DNA of 64,000 nt. Origin: Actinomucor elegans. Lineage: Eukaryota > Mucoromycota > Mucoromycetes > Mucorales > Mucoraceae. Both the position numbers and the translations under genes were made by a program. Positions 10,059-23,387 of the stretch are shown piece after piece. Position 1 is the stretch's first letter; the number at the start of each line of letters is the position of its first letter. The stretch lies in assembly GCA_026027325.1 (NCBI GenBank), contig JAMSLZ010000011.1, forward strand, positions 620,001 to 684,000, given 5' to 3'. Under the pieces are notes generated by a model, which did no database searches, was not told the origin of the DNA, and saw nothing but the letters and a program-made list of their open reading frames with translations.

Positions 10059-13000
10059 AGTATCTACTTGGAATGGATTAAAGAGGAGGATTCACTAGGT
10101 TACATGAATACGATGCATCTAAATAATCTTGGACAGTCCGGAGCCTAAAAATTCTTCGGCCAATTTAGTTTACGTTCGGCCCGGACATCTGTCAAATGAG
10201 TGTATTGTAGTTTGATATTTATGTTAGTCGAATGCAGAATCATGCAAAACATGCAAAATTATTGAGGGTAACTTGCGGGGAGAAAGGCACGAGCGTTATA
10301 ATCGCTCTAACATACTTTGTTTCTTTGCAATTTTAACAACATATAGTAAAAGATGTTTGTAACGTCAATAAAAAAAAAAAGATTAGTCTACATGTAGTTT
10401 ACTATAGAGGGCGTGGCAAATGTCTCTGATAATTTTCTGGACTCATCTGATTGCTCTTCTTCTTTAAACGCTACAAAGCTTGAACAATCTCTAATAGCTT
10501 AAACATCATATTTTTTACCTTTCATTTCACTATTACCACCGTTGATATTAGTACACGACTTGCTAGGTGCTGCATCTTGTTAGGTCTAAGTAAATTTTTT
10601 CTTTTCCTTTTGAGTATCCTTTTTTTTATATAGCATCGCTTGATTGAAGTATATTAACTGTCTTTTCGTTGCAGATATATGATGCTAGGTACAAATACGT
10701 TTATATCACTGTGCTATTTCACCTATTATTATTATTATTATTATTATTTACATTTTGCACCACTTCTGAGAACTTTGGGTGTAAACGGAATCAAAGAAGA
10801 GGCATAGCTGCATTTTTTTTTAGCAAGTAGTACAGTGTCAGTATCTGTTGATGAAGTAGTGTGAAAATTGCTAATAGTAAGGTTACATACTACTGCTACG
10901 TCGTTCGTTTCTGTTGATTTAATAAAACAAAGGTGTTCTTCATTATGAGATGAATTCTTGATGATTCAATAATTGCCTGCTGCTTGGTATTTTTTTTTTT
11001 TTTTCAAAAGTTCTGAATGTACTAATAAAGAAGGAAGGGTAATCGTAGGATACAATGATACTTTAGCAGCAAGTACTGAATCATATGTTTCCTAGGCCGT
11101 TCATAATGAATCAAGCGAAGCCTGGTGAGATGATAGATTAGGCAATACATCTGTTTGGCAAGAGAAATCTTTATCATCCGATATGGTATGATCAGCTTGT
11201 TTTCTAAGGATATAGATGTCAAGGAGAGCTCCACTAGTAATGACATTACCCTTCATGCGTACTTCTGGTGATGAAGAGGTACTCATAACTGATGTTTCAT
11301 TGGAAGCAGGGTTTCATCTTTGATTGGAGATCATTCAGGAGGAGGAAATGGGTTTACTATGATGTTATTTGATGAATCGGCTAAGTTAGCTACAGTCGTA
11401 GTTTTGAATGGAAGTTTTGGTGATTCAGTGTGGGTATTTGCAGTATTTATGTAGTTACTATCCATGGGTATTGTTAAAATGTTTACCATTTCAAGAATAC
11501 ATGTCGTATTGACCGCTTCTGGATTCATCCTATCACTTAAAGGAGACATGTACTGATGATTCGAAGTGGGCGAACCTCTGCTTGATGTGTCTTTTGTAGT
11601 GGGCAGTTACTGAAAGTGACTAGTTACACTATCTACTGTAGTAGCCCCACTATCCTGTACTCACGTGCATAGCCCTTATACCGGCTTGACCCTTGATTAT
11701 GAAAAGAACTTAGGTTACTCATCGACTCTAACAAGATTCTGTCAAACGTTTGTCAGCCTAGATCGGCCCCAATTCCCTGTACTCTCCTGCATTATTTTCT
11801 TTAGCTTAAATACTTTCTTAAAGGAGTGTTTCATGCTTTCATGATTATTGTTTTCTGCATCGTAAAGTAGTTCACAAAGTAAAGGTATGTACGCTATAAT
11901 AAAGGGTAGAAAGTAAAAATGCAGAGTGGCTTCTCAAGATCTCCTTTTCAAATGGTGTGTATATGATGATGTGTTCTTTTATATATCCAAATGCTGGACT
12001 AACTGTGATTAATTGGTGTTATCGAACCATGCTTATATATTGAGTATTTCATGTAATGAGTGACCAAAGCACAGCAAAATGTAAACTAGAATTTTAGGCT
12101 AAAAGTATTATTGGTTGTTGTTGGATTTCAATGATTTTTTTTTAAAAAAAAAGTCCATTTACAAAACAAGCAATACCTAAATTTGTAGATAATCTAATTT
12201 TTCAGTTATCTTTGATAAGAAATGCAACGCTAAGCCTCGCTATGATCACACTGCTGTTCTACAAAAAAAAAGGGGTGATGTTTTTGGGCATGGGTGATGT
12301 TGCCCTAACTAACTTTACAGTTATTTTTACATTATTTTGGTAAATTCAATTTTAATATCGCATGTGATTAAAGATGTTCAAAACGAAGTATTATATCTAT
12401 TAGAACTATTGTTTGACTATAATGCAATGGTTTTGTTGCGCTTACCAAAATTGATGATCTACGAATTGACAGCATAATATATTGTTAGCACTACATCAGT
12501 TAAGTAGTCATCATTAAATGCAAAGTTAAATCAAGCTCGACAGAGATATCTACTGATCATTAGATCTAGAAATGATATGGACTAATATGTAATAGTATAT
12601 TTATTAATAGGCAGTTGATCGTCATTTAATCAATACAATATGCTCATCGTACACTTTTAGAGTAGTAAAAACGTCAGTAAAAGAGGCAATAGTTGATTCT
12701 GAGCCCGGACAATTAACCAGATGTAATGCTTTTTGGCATTATATATATATATATATATACTCAGGTATAATAACTGATCATGTTGGAATATACACAATAT
12801 GCCCTTTTGTAAATAAAGATACAATCACAATCGATTATCAGTGTAACATTTGCTTGGATGACAGCTATTAGGTAGCAACGACGTTTTTTTTTTTTTTTGG
12901 GCAATGAAAGGCATGAATATCTCTCAACTGAAATTGTTAATTATCTATCAAACACCAATTGAACTACAATAGATGTGCAAAATCCTTATTATCACTGAAA

Positions 13001-13375
13001 GTACAGTACGTATAAAATTGTCCCAATAGTGTAATGGTCTTCCGGGACTATAGTAATTGTTGTTTTCCTAAACCATCTAACACCTAATATAACCCCACAT
13101 GGGTAGTACAGTAAGTCCTTAACTGCGAACTCGATCATTCTAGGAAGTTGCATATTCAACAAGGCCCATTATTGTTTTAAATGTAAAAACATTAGATTTA
13201 CGAGAAAAAGTGAAGCTCAGAATCAATTTTTTTTTGTTACCAGGTACATCTAAAGCCCGAGGCCTGGGAAGATCTCTTTGACTAATTACGTTCACAAATG
13301 CGGGTGTAACCAGTTCGTATCACAATTTAATTATAATAAAGGCTAGCAGACACTTTATTCTATATAGTTCTTTGT
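10059..13375. other. Gene-poor AT-rich intergenic region, 3.3 kb
   Basis: No supported gene. It includes the eS17 promoter side (a TTCGGCCAA box at 10155-10163 and a second TTCGGCCC at 10175-10182), an ATT/TTA microsatellite near 10722-10750, a TA run near 12740-12757, two GGGTGATGTT copies near 12275-12300, and short open frames at 11022-11549 on the minus strand that are interrupted by stops. Two of these frames are Ser/Thr/Pro-rich and might be a decayed coding piece, but nothing recognisable remains. Confidence 0.5.
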
Positions 13376-15928
13376 TTATTGATAAGGCTGATACATGGTA
13401 GTGGCAGTATTACTTGAAGGTGTCAGCATACTGTATTGAGGTGTCCAATAGTTTATATCATTATTTGAGCCAAGTTTGTTATTATTACTGGTAGAGTCAA
13501 AGATGATTTGACCAAACAAAGCAGAATCATAAAGGAACTCACAACTGTTGAAATCGATATCATTATTACCCATGCCTATTTGTTCTTGATTGTAAGTATT
13601 CGGCAAGATGTTTTGCTGCTGAGATTGCGGTTGAGTCTGTTGCTGCTGCATTGGTATGACTGTACTATTATTATTAGGAACAAATGAAGTATATGATAAA
13701 GATGCTGCTGAAGACGTCGTAGTTGGGATAGTAGAAGGTTCTGGTGTTGCTATGGAAGCTAATGAATCTATGTCTGGGCTATTATTTTGAGGCGGCTTTG
13801 TTTCACTTGAACTAGCGTGATTGTTGAGAGCCGGTAGTCTATTTGATGCATTATAGCTGGAATACTCTTCTTGTTCTTGCACATCATAGAGTCTACTATG
13901 CGCTGCAAGCATATCTCTAGTTGTAACAGCTAATCTTTCGCTCATAGGCCAGTATGGACGTAGCAACTAGAATCCAATCAGTATTTTTTATAGGCTCAGG
14001 ATTTTTTTTTTTTTTTTTTTTTTTTTTACCTTAATTGTATCAAACAAGATAGCTAACCCAGCACTACTTTTGCTGTAAGATGCTGGGTCAGAGGAAAAGG
14101 CAGATGTCATGAGGACGGTAGAAAAGATATAAGCACAGTATCCCATATACGGCAGTACATTGCATCCACAGATATCACGCAAAGCCTTAAACACATCCAT
14201 TGCCATTTCGACATTTACTTTACAGGCCTTGATACTCATTTGAATCCTCTCATAAGTATCTGCAGGTAGTTCTGCTGCCATTAGATCACTATAAGCCAAA
14301 CTTCCTCGATGTAAGGCCAACATGCCCGTACAATACATAGCGTGAGAACACAACCAAAAGTTCAAGTAGTTTTGACTAGCAGTATCACGGAACCTTTGCA
14401 CATTTTGAAGTGTAAACTGATATGAGTCAGGCAAGTTATTACGCCAGCGATGCATCATAGCGTCCAATTCTGTAAATTCAGCAATAGGAGGCCATGTTAC
14501 TGATGCAGTGTCAGTTTTAGCGCGACTCATGTACTTGCAGATTTCACCAAAACGCTCCAGAACTCGAATGTAACAAGGAATGACATCCATTAAAGGGTCA
14601 TTGGTAATAGTGTGACGATCAATAGTGAAGCCTTGTAAAGGATCCCGCAATAATCGACTTTCACCGAGAGTCGGAGGCTCAGCATCGTAATCGCCAATAT
14701 CGAAGCCTTGAGGGCGATTTGTGCTTGTGCTTGCAAATCTAGTCCCAAAAAAAAAAAGCTATTTAATATACCTACTAAAAGTAGTTTTGATCTAGACTTA
14801 CTTGTCTATACAGAACACACTCCAAAATATACGTCTTCTTAGAGCCATTGCTACATAATCAATGGTACCATCAGAGGAGAGTATCGGGGTTTTCAAAGTA
14901 GATTCCTTGTTCAACCCCAATTCTTGACAAATCCGAACAGCAATACCTCCATATGTCCAAGCTCTAATGAGAAAGACGCGGGGTTAGTGCCAATTGATGA
15001 GTCACACAGCCGTAGTACAACTGAACTTACTTGGAACCTGAGGCTCTGCCATACTCCAAACATGACATGATGCCCCAGAATTGCAAATTTGATATTGTGG
15101 GTTCTAATAATGTAGCATTAATCAATGAAGTCGCCTTGGTGGCAAATTTCTCTCCAGCCCAATAAGGTGGGTCAGTTTTGATACTGGGATGATCGGAAAA
15201 CCTACAAGGTAATCATCAGTTGGGTTACCATTAATATACGTTAGTGCTATTACCTCGCAGCAATAGCCATGACTCCCCAAATTAAAGGTTTTGACACATT
15301 TCCTTCTTGAATCGATTGTTTTAGTCGAGCACGATGAACAAAAGGAAATACTGAATTGATATACTGAAAAAATAGATCAATCAAATGTGTAGTTATCTCC
15401 ATAGGCGGAAAGTCATCATCTTCTTGAACTGTTTCTTTAAAATGTCTTTTAGTATAAAGTATTCAACAAAAAACAAGTAGTTTACCTTGTCTTTGAATAG
15501 GACTATATCTAGGTATTTGTTGATCTTGTTTATATTGCTGCTGTATAACAGGTGAGGTGATGGATCCAGAGGAAGAGGCAGAGATAGGCGGTGGTATTTC
15601 TGCACCAGCGCTTGTCAACCTCCTTTCAAGCTGCACGAGTCTTTCTTCCAGTAATCTTACATAGCCTTTATGTGGGCCTCTTTTCTTATACTCAGTATAT
15701 TGACATTGCAAGTTTGCGTCTTGACAGTGCACACATTCCGGTTTAGCACCATCACATTTAATCTAAAATAACGCAATCGCAGCGATTAGCGAAAAAGCGC
15801 TCGGCTGTTGTTATGTATCTATTCACCTTTTTCTTTCTACATAATATGCAGGCTTGTGTGATTCTTCTTTTAATATGTGGTGTTTCTTTTTTAGAAGGGT
15901 TACCAGTACTCGCGTTATTATCCATCAT
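13376..15928 (-). CDS. Zn(II)2Cys6 transcription factor with fungal middle homology region, 730 aa
   Basis: Seven exons (15827-15928, 15486-15762, 15254-15434, 15031-15201, 14802-14963, 14030-14738, 13376-13966) give 730 residues. The zinc cluster spans residues 27-54 with all six Cys (C27, C30, C37, C44, C47, C54). The linker (YKKRGPHKGYVRLLEERL) leads into a dimerisation coiled coil. Residues ~140-560 form the fungal transcription-factor MHR domain (WAGEKFATKA, CLEYGRASGSKAWTYGGIA, LRRRIFWSVFCIDK, RPQGFDIGDYD). The C-terminus is Gln/Asn/Ser-rich, a likely activation region. The KRGPxKGYV linker is typical of XlnR/GAL4-like regulators, but the target genes are unknown. It is a lone regulator here, with no cluster beside it. 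Confidence 0.9.
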
Positions 15929-15941
15929 TTTTTTTTCTGTA

Positions 15942-15942
<1 letters not shown>

Positions 15943-15977
<35 letters not shown>
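15943..15977 (+). repeat. Poly-A tract (A35)
   Basis: Uninterrupted run of about 35 A just upstream of the zinc-cluster gene start (a T-run on its coding strand). Confidence 0.9.
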
Positions 15978-15980
<3 letters not shown>

Positions 15981-16480
15981 ATCAAAGAAGACGAAACCAA
16001 AAAGAAGTAAAGCATTTTTTTTTTTTTTGAAAGCGAAACTTTTCAAGAACTCCGACATCCCGACAAAGTAATGGTTGAGCATTCAAAAAAGCTCGCATAC
16101 ATTGTCTGTATTGATTGGCTTATTAAACGTAAGTTTACATTGATCAATTTTTGTATGTTTGCATTATATTGACTAATACTACGGTACATGCATAAAATTG
16201 AAGATATTTCTTTAATAAAGTTGACATTGACGCGAAAATGACTAGCGTGAATCAAAACATACATGTTTTCTTTTCCTTTCATTCCATTACTATAATTATT
16301 TTTAAAGCTCTAGTAGAAACAAAAGCTTATGCTGAACATCATTAGCCAATTAAATGAGACATTGATTGAGATATGTAGTATGCTGAGAGTTCTAGAGATG
16401 AATATACAAATCAATCATTAACAATACAATACATTCTTTATAACTCATTTTGTTTATTTTCTTAATAAATCTAGTTTTTC

Positions 16481-16550
16481 ATTCTGAGCATGATGAATTA
16501 ATCGAATGTAGGATTTGACCAAGATCGACAAAGAAATCTTGAGATTATTA
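16481..16550 (+). repeat. Dispersed degenerate repeat copy A
   Basis: Reads CTGAGCATGATGAATTAATC and then GGATTTGACCAAGATCGACA, AAGAAATCTTGAGA; shares blocks in order with copies at 16676, 22741, 40339 and 54510. Confidence 0.5.
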
Positions 16551-16675
16551 ATTTAGGCTACTCAAAATGTGTAATTTGCAATGCATCCGTAAAATTCAAT
16601 TAACTCATCATCATCATTAGATCAAATAATAAACTTAACAGATGCAGGTAACTATACTCTATCTGTATTGGACAT

Positions 16676-16722
16676 CAAGCATGAGGTTTGACCCAGATCT
16701 GACGAGGGATCTAGAGAGGTTA
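16676..16722 (+). repeat. Dispersed degenerate repeat copy H
   Basis: AGGTTTGACCCAGATCTGAC then GAGGGATCTAGAGAGG aligns with the second half of copy A. Confidence 0.45.
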
Positions 16723-17989
16723 AAGAAGTTGAAAGAAACAATTGCCAAGCTTATCCCAAGGGTTTCATTTTTTTTTTTTGAACTTTGTTGCATGGTTAAT
16801 ATTTTGTTCTGGGCTGCTAACAGCTTATTCGGTGTAATATGATTTACACTGCATTGTTTTTAATCGATACTAGCACACATTTACATATTTTATATGTTTG
16901 CAATAATACAAAATTACTTCAGTTACTAACTTGTTTGAAATGGTCCAAAAGTAGACCTTATCGAAAAAATTTCCGAGCCTTGTAAGAAATAAAAAGTATA
17001 GCTTTTGGCCAGTTAATACACAGTTAGATCATGCAAAATATTTGGTAATTTATTTTTAGCGTACCAAATATTGCTCTTACCCAAAAAAAAGTGTAAAGTG
17101 TTTAAAGGGTTTTAAGTTTTTTTTTTTTTTGGAGTAGGAATAGGTAGCAAGCAGCAGCACGCAATAACAGCATATATTTGATTAAATGTTATTATCCAAT
17201 CGCAAGCGTGGTTGCTTCCTCTTATTCTTCCTAGACTTGATTTCATTACAACTTGGTCAACAAATCTGGAAATTTAACTATAAAATCAATTAGACTTTTG
17301 TATGCCGCTATCGCGGTGGTACAATTGGCTTTAATGGACTTTATAATTCAAATATTAGATACTATAATCTTTAAAAATGTAATCGTAATTTGAATGTTAT
17401 ATAGTGGTTAGCATATACCTAAATCCACTAGTATGGCAAATCTGTAATATTCGTAAATCATTTTTCAAGAATACCTTCTATAATCTCAACCAAAATGGGA
17501 AATGGCAATACCAAAATGTAAATGTTGAGACTGAGGCCTTGCTTACTATTTCTTCAATAATAATTTTCGCGTTTTAACTCTTTCAATCGATCTCGATTTA
17601 ATGTTGCATCGGATCAGTAGTTCATGTTCATAATAGACTACTGCATCTACGAAATTTTTATTTAATGCAAAGTCAACCAATATTTCGTTCATATTTGTTA
17701 ATCTACTGTCTTCATTAATCAATTAACCGTTGTTTTTTTCTCATGAAAACCTAGATAAAGTTGATGTGAAAGTCTATGACATGTTTGAATTTTATTCTTG
17801 CTAAACATTCTACTACAATCATATAAGTAAAATATCAATAGAAAATCAAGAGTAATGTACAGAGCTAAAAAAAAAAAAACCAGTAAAGTTGAAGGAAGAG
17901 GGGGATATAATAATGATAATAATACAGGCACCAGATGTATTAAAATAGGTGGAAAAAAAAGGATTGTATCTACAAAAAAGGTGTTGCAT

Positions 17990-20900
17990 TTAAATGACGC
18001 CTTCATTATATGGTCTGTGTTGGCCATTGTTATTGTTATGAGGTGGAACGCTTGGTGCCGGTGATGGAGATGGCATGTGTTGTTGCTGATAACCAGGCGT
18101 TGGGGAGTAAGGTGCGGCAGGAGGAGGTGAGGGAGAATAAGGTGCGGCATTATGAGGCATAGCAGGACTGCCTGGACCTCTGTTTGCGTTACTTTGCCAA
18201 TTATTAGCATTGTTCAATTCATATGCATCATTCCGTTGACTAGGATCAGTTTGGGAATAAACAGGGAGTGGTTGCTGAGGCCCATAAGCGCCGCCATTGC
18301 CATTATATAAAGCAGGATCAACCCATCCTTGAGATGGAGGAGTATAATAAGGCTGTTGACCAGGTGGTGGAGGAGGAGGAGGAGGATAATAAGGTGGCTG
18401 TGTGTTACTATACTGTGCAGGATATGGCTGTTGTTGTGCAGGAATAACGTAGGTTGTAGTTTTGCCGATATTATTATATCCACTTCTACTGGTATAACAG
18501 CAGCAGCGCCATAAACAGCATAATAATAATAGGCCAGCGACTACGACCACAGGAATAAAGATTTGCAAATGACTGTCAATCCAGCTCTTGATGTTGTTGC
18601 CAAAGTTACTAGTGTTACATTGACCTTGCTTACAGACGCCACCAATACCGCAAGGTGTTCCATCAACAAAGTAACCGGGAAATTGCATACACGACATGGC
18701 AGATCGAGGGTTTTGGCAAATGATGGAACATCCATTATCTGCACCACAAGCTCTAGTCAGGTTTTCGACAGTTGCACGGGCAGCGCATTGAGCATCTCGC
18801 GAAGTACACTGACCCGAAGCACATTTAAGTCCTTGGCCACAGTCAGTCAGATCATCCTTGAATTTATCAATAGGACAATCGCCTGTGGTTCCAGAACAGA
18901 CTTCGGGAATATCACATTCTGTTGATGCAGGTCGGCAAGTATAATTAGCAGGTCTAAGTTGGCAGTTATTACAGCAAAGATCATTGAAATCACTGCATGA
19001 ATAAGCGAGTTTAGTCTCAATACTAAAAGAATATGTTATAAAACTTACTCGCATACAGCACCGGCTTTAAATTTACAAGTGGCGGGATCACAACAGTTAC
19101 TGGGCTGTCCACCAGTATCACAATCTTCGCCTTCTTCTTTGAGACCATTACCACACATCTTTAGCGTAGTTACAGTTCTAGTACCAGGATCTAATAATAC
19201 AGATCATTATTAATGCATGTTAATTGATAATCTTATTTCCTGTAGCTTTACCCTCTAAACAGTGCAAATAGTTTGACATGGAGCCGCAAATTGAACTGAT
19301 ACTACAAGGACTGAACGAATCTGATGAAGCATTACTAGTGGGATTCATAAAGAATTTTCCGCCAGCATCACATTGAGTATCGCTCAAAGGACAGCATCCA
19401 CATTTGGTACCTACACAAGGACATGACTGCGCATTACAATCGTGAATAGCACCTTTACAAAAAAAAAAAACATTAATATACACAAGTAATTGATAATTTG
19501 GTACTTACCAAAATTATGACCAATTTCATGAGCTACTACTTTCCATTCATCACGAACTAAGAAATGACAATCAGTACGGTCTTTTTGTTTAAAATGTGAG
19601 CCAACTTACTGATAGAAGAAACACCTGTACCAGAAGTATATTCGCCACTTGCGCTGGCTCGATTAGTTCCCGTGTTACAGACTTGAGATACCCATGCGAT
19701 GCCAACTTCGGGACCAGTGCTATATTGTATAAAGAGAATAATTTTAGTAAAAAGGATACAAACACGAAGAAAGCTACTTACGCGCAATTGGTCATTAAAT
19801 GCCATAGACCAGCGCCATCATCGCCAATATTGCCTCTCCATCTACTGAAATCACTTAATCTACTTGAAATAGAATAGGCAGTAGAACAGGCTTGGTTCCA
19901 GTTGGTAGAAGAAACAGGTGTAGTTGGACAAGTAGCATCCATAAGAGTGATATTAATGAGACCGATCGCTACATTAAACGATGAAGAATACACTGAACTG
20001 ACAGAATTCCAGTCGTTGATGATTTGCATGCGAGCAGCATCACTAGACTGATAGTATTTTACATATGTACAATCTGCTGCTGCGCCCATATAAAGAACTA
20101 TTATGATGTTTAGGTACAGATATAAAAAAAAAGCCATAAATGGTTAAAACACATTACCTTTCTTTGATGTAGGACAACCAGCTGGAGCTCGTTTACTAAG
20201 CGTTTTGCCGAATTCAAAATTTCTTCTAACAGCAAAAGGTGAATGATCAACCATTGCTAAAGGGTCGTAAGCTCTTTTTGAAATAGGTGTAATTCTATCA
20301 AAGCCGCATTCACCACCGCCACTACTAAGAGAAGACTCGTGGCTTCGTTTGGTGATCGTATCAGAATCACGGTAGATAACCATATGCGAGTTAAGATTGG
20401 AAGTCAATTCAGCGTCGTCTGATCTCTTAGTTAATTGATAATTGTCTTTTAATTTGACATGGTGCGTATCTCCATAAACACTGAAAGCACCTTCAAATAC
20501 GGGATGATCAAGATTATGACTATGAAAAAAAAAAGAAAGATTTTAGACCAAGTTGATAGGATAACAAGACTAGTCATTTTACCGTATATCGTTTCTGACC
20601 GTGATCCTAGCCCAACCGAGCACACCCGGTTGATTTTCCATCTCTTTATCATCTTCAAGTAAACCGGATAGCCACCAATGTTCAGAATAGATATCATCAA
20701 TTACAAAACCACGGTAAACTCGAAAATCAGCGGGATTTAATCTAGTAGAGATACCGTCTTGGTGAATGACGGCCTCGGGATGAAACAGATCATAGTTGGG
20801 ACTCAAGTGAAGGTAGATTGTCTTGTTGAAGGCGTCTACAGTCAATCGAAGTGAATCATCATACTGTAAAGAGCGTACATTGGGTTGATAATGACTATTG

Positions 20901-21112
20901 GGTGATATATCTCTTTTTTGAAAAAACTGTTCTGACCGAGGTGCTACATCTAGTTTAACGGTTGATATTGGCTCTACCCACAACAATTGCTTGTTATTGA
21001 CACTATGACCTATTTCCGGAGCAGTTAGCACTTTTTTCATGTACTTATTTAACTATTTACATTCTATAAAAGATATCAAGAATATCAATAGAAAACTACA
21101 AAGGATCTTCAT
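17990..21112 (-). CDS. ADAM-family membrane metalloprotease with disintegrin domain, 886 aa
   Basis: Nine exons (21061-21112, 20583-21009, 20158-20519, 19782-20097, 19610-19719, 19509-19556, 19252-19452, 19049-19190, 17990-18992) encode 886 residues. A signal peptide ([18 protein letters not shown]) sits in the first exon. A prodomain ends at dibasic sites (TKRS, SKRAY, LSKRAP) just before the reprolysin domain. The zinc site is [12 protein letters not shown] (His432, 436, 442; Glu433), followed by the Met-turn near FFMNPTS. Next come a Cys-rich disintegrin domain ([19 protein letters not shown]), a Cys-rich region, one membrane helix, a run of juxtamembrane Cys and a long Pro/Gln/Tyr-rich cytoplasmic tail. 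Known animal relatives shed membrane proteins. A fungal substrate is not known. Confidence 0.92.
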
Positions 21113-23387
21113 TATTTGTAGTTGAATAGGAAAGAAAAGGAGGAAATAAGCCAAGAAAGACTCAAGGTTATATATTTTTATAGTATCAACTCCGCATGCA
21201 GCCCGTTCTTATGGCTCACAACGGTCGTTTTCAGCCTCATTTTTACCTTATTCATACTCTGTCTTACATATTTTTCTGGCTAGTAACTTGCTTAGTACAT
21301 AAATCACAACGTCACTTAAAACAATCGGTGTGCATACTTCTTCTTGGCATAGACTATCTAGAAAACTTCGGCTTTTTCTACAGAAATCTTCTGTCATTGG
21401 TATATTTTCCGGGAAAAGAGTATTAGTTACACGAGAAAAAGACCGCTAAGCTGAAAATTATGAGATGCCATACGTCTCAGAACCAATCCTTCATTAATAA
21501 TACACCATAATTCAACATAACCTACATTAAGAAATATATACATCGTTGTCCCTATAATAGTTATTTGTCTTCTTGGCTATAGAAACAGGTTCTAGAGCCG
21601 ACTTTTTTCAAAAAGGTTTAAACACAGAACAACACAGATGACTATACATTACGTGTATACGAACAGGAACTCTGTACCTGTCTATTCTATATATACAGCC
21701 ACTATGAGGCTGAATAGAGATGGAAAATTCAAGGTTTTGCAGCAAAAGAAAAGGGACATTTTGACAGCAGGCTGTTTAGTAAGTACTGAGTAAAAGAAAC
21801 TGGTAAAAGCAAAAGATTCTCGAGAATCGTAGACACCCAATCGAGAAATACAATGTCACTAAATCGATAGTCAGCGTATGTATCCCAAGAATCGCGATTC
21901 TACATCTATGCTTAGAGTCACTTTGGGGGAAAGCATATATATTTCAAAATGACTATTAGACTGGGTTCATATGAAGCAGCATTTTAAGTTGCAAGTAATA
22001 CATAGCTGGCTCCGTTTGTATTGTTATATCTTTAACCTGATAATTTATACTATACATTATTTATTAACAAATCGCTGCATCACACTTTCCTATCTGTTTA
22101 GCAACTGTGCCTGACTTACCAAGACCAGATAGCAACCATAGACTTTATTGGCTGTCGTTAAAGGAGATTTAAATTATGGTTCATGGGATATCCTTCGCAC
22201 GCTTGGATCAACAACGGTCCAAGATATGGTGTTTATTCCCGTGCTTTATCTCTCTCTAATTAACTTTCTTTTGTAATAGGGAAACATCATTAATAAGTAC
22301 TAAAAATAAACTGATGATGTTTTCCCCTTCTAAGTTGATTTTTTTTTCTCAGACAAAATTATATCTTTTCGACTAGTTAAACAACGTTTTAAATCACAAA
22401 GTATTACCCTAAAGACAGTAAATAGGTCTATTATTTATAACCTGCGCTTAATAAAGCGGCTTCTTGATTTTAATATATTGATCGGCTATGTAATGAAAGA
22501 CTATCAGCTTTAAGAAGTATATTCAGCTAAAGTAAAGAATTTTAATGCAAGTAGTTCATTTTGAGTATGAACTAGCTATATACTAATCAAATGCGAATTT
22601 AGACTGAGATTGATCAAAGGATTTATAAATGATTAACATTGCTACAAGGTAAACAAATGTGATGTCAACCATTAAAAGTATAAAATAAACAATCCCATTT
22701 ACATATGTATAACCTCCTATTATTGTTAGCGGCTTATGTTTCTGAGCATGAACTACTAATCAGAAGTGAAATCGGACCAAGGTAACTCGAGAGATCTACA
22801 GATCTAGAAAATAGATGATTCCTGAAAATTTCCCAATCCATCTATGCATATATTTCAAATCACGTTTTTTTTTTTTTAGAATATGCTAGTCGCACAGCTA
22901 AATCAGATTTTATTTTGCTTCGTTTTACAGCGTCTCCTCCTTCCCCCCCCCCCCCTCCCAATGTTCGTAAACCAAAAAGCAAAATCTGTTTTGGTCTTTG
23001 CTCGATTTTCGCTTTTGCGAAATCCAAAGTTTGAGTAATGATAATGAATTTTGAGATTCGCAAAAGTGAAGTTTATCAAAAACTTCATATATTAATAGAA
23101 GCGCTGAATACTTTTTGCATATTTGAACATTTGTGCTGTTCCCTTTTTTAAAAAAAAATGTGCTATTCTCTTTTTTTAAGATTGAGAGAAATCATTACTT
23201 AATTATTAAACTGTCGCCATCTAATACGAACATCATACTTTTTGTATATCTCTCGAACCCAAAGAAAAAACCTCGTTTCTTTTTATAGTAAAATCATTTG
23301 CACATGTAAAACAGGCTTTAATAAAGCTCGAGAAAACTTTTTATTACGTATTGGATGATGTATTATTTCCATGAACCATTAATACTA
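21113..23387. other. Intergenic region, 2.3 kb, with degenerate repeat copies
   Basis: No supported gene. Repeat-family copies lie at 22560-22625 and 22741-22810. A pure C12 run sits near 22934-22947 and T/A runs flank it. It contains the ADAM promoter (right of 21112) and the VPS15 3' end (left of 23388). Short open frames here show no family features. Confidence 0.5.
22741..22810 (+). repeat. Dispersed degenerate repeat copy B
   Basis: CTGAGCATGAACTACTAATC, AGAAGTGAAATCGGACCAAG, then CGAGAGATCTACAGATC: the longest recognisable copy. Confidence 0.5.

Larger units (their letters stand above)
15929..17989. other. Intergenic region with repeat copies and a long poly-A tract
   Basis: About 2 kb without a supported gene. 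It starts with an A35 tract (15943-15977) in the 5' region of the zinc-cluster gene. Two related degenerate repeat copies lie at 16481-16550 and 16676-16722. The 66-codon open frame over the second copy (16642-16842) is explained by the repeat. The rest is AT-rich sequence upstream of nothing and downstream of the ADAM gene, so it will include the ADAM 3' untranslated region. Confidence 0.5.

Noticed and set aside
11022..11549. Ser/Pro-rich minus-strand ORFs
   Set aside because: Broken by stops in every frame, no splice sites joining them and no recognisable domain.
13021..13060. tRNA-like A box (TAGTGTAATGGTCTTCC)
   Set aside because: No B box, anticodon stem or acceptor pairing follows; probably chance or a very old remnant.
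16642..16842. 66-codon ORF with a charged helix-like segment
   Set aside because: The segment coincides with a copy of the dispersed repeat.
17719..18483. Long His/Leu-rich minus-strand ORFs
   Set aside because: Other frames of the Pro/Gln/Tyr-rich tail exon of the ADAM gene.
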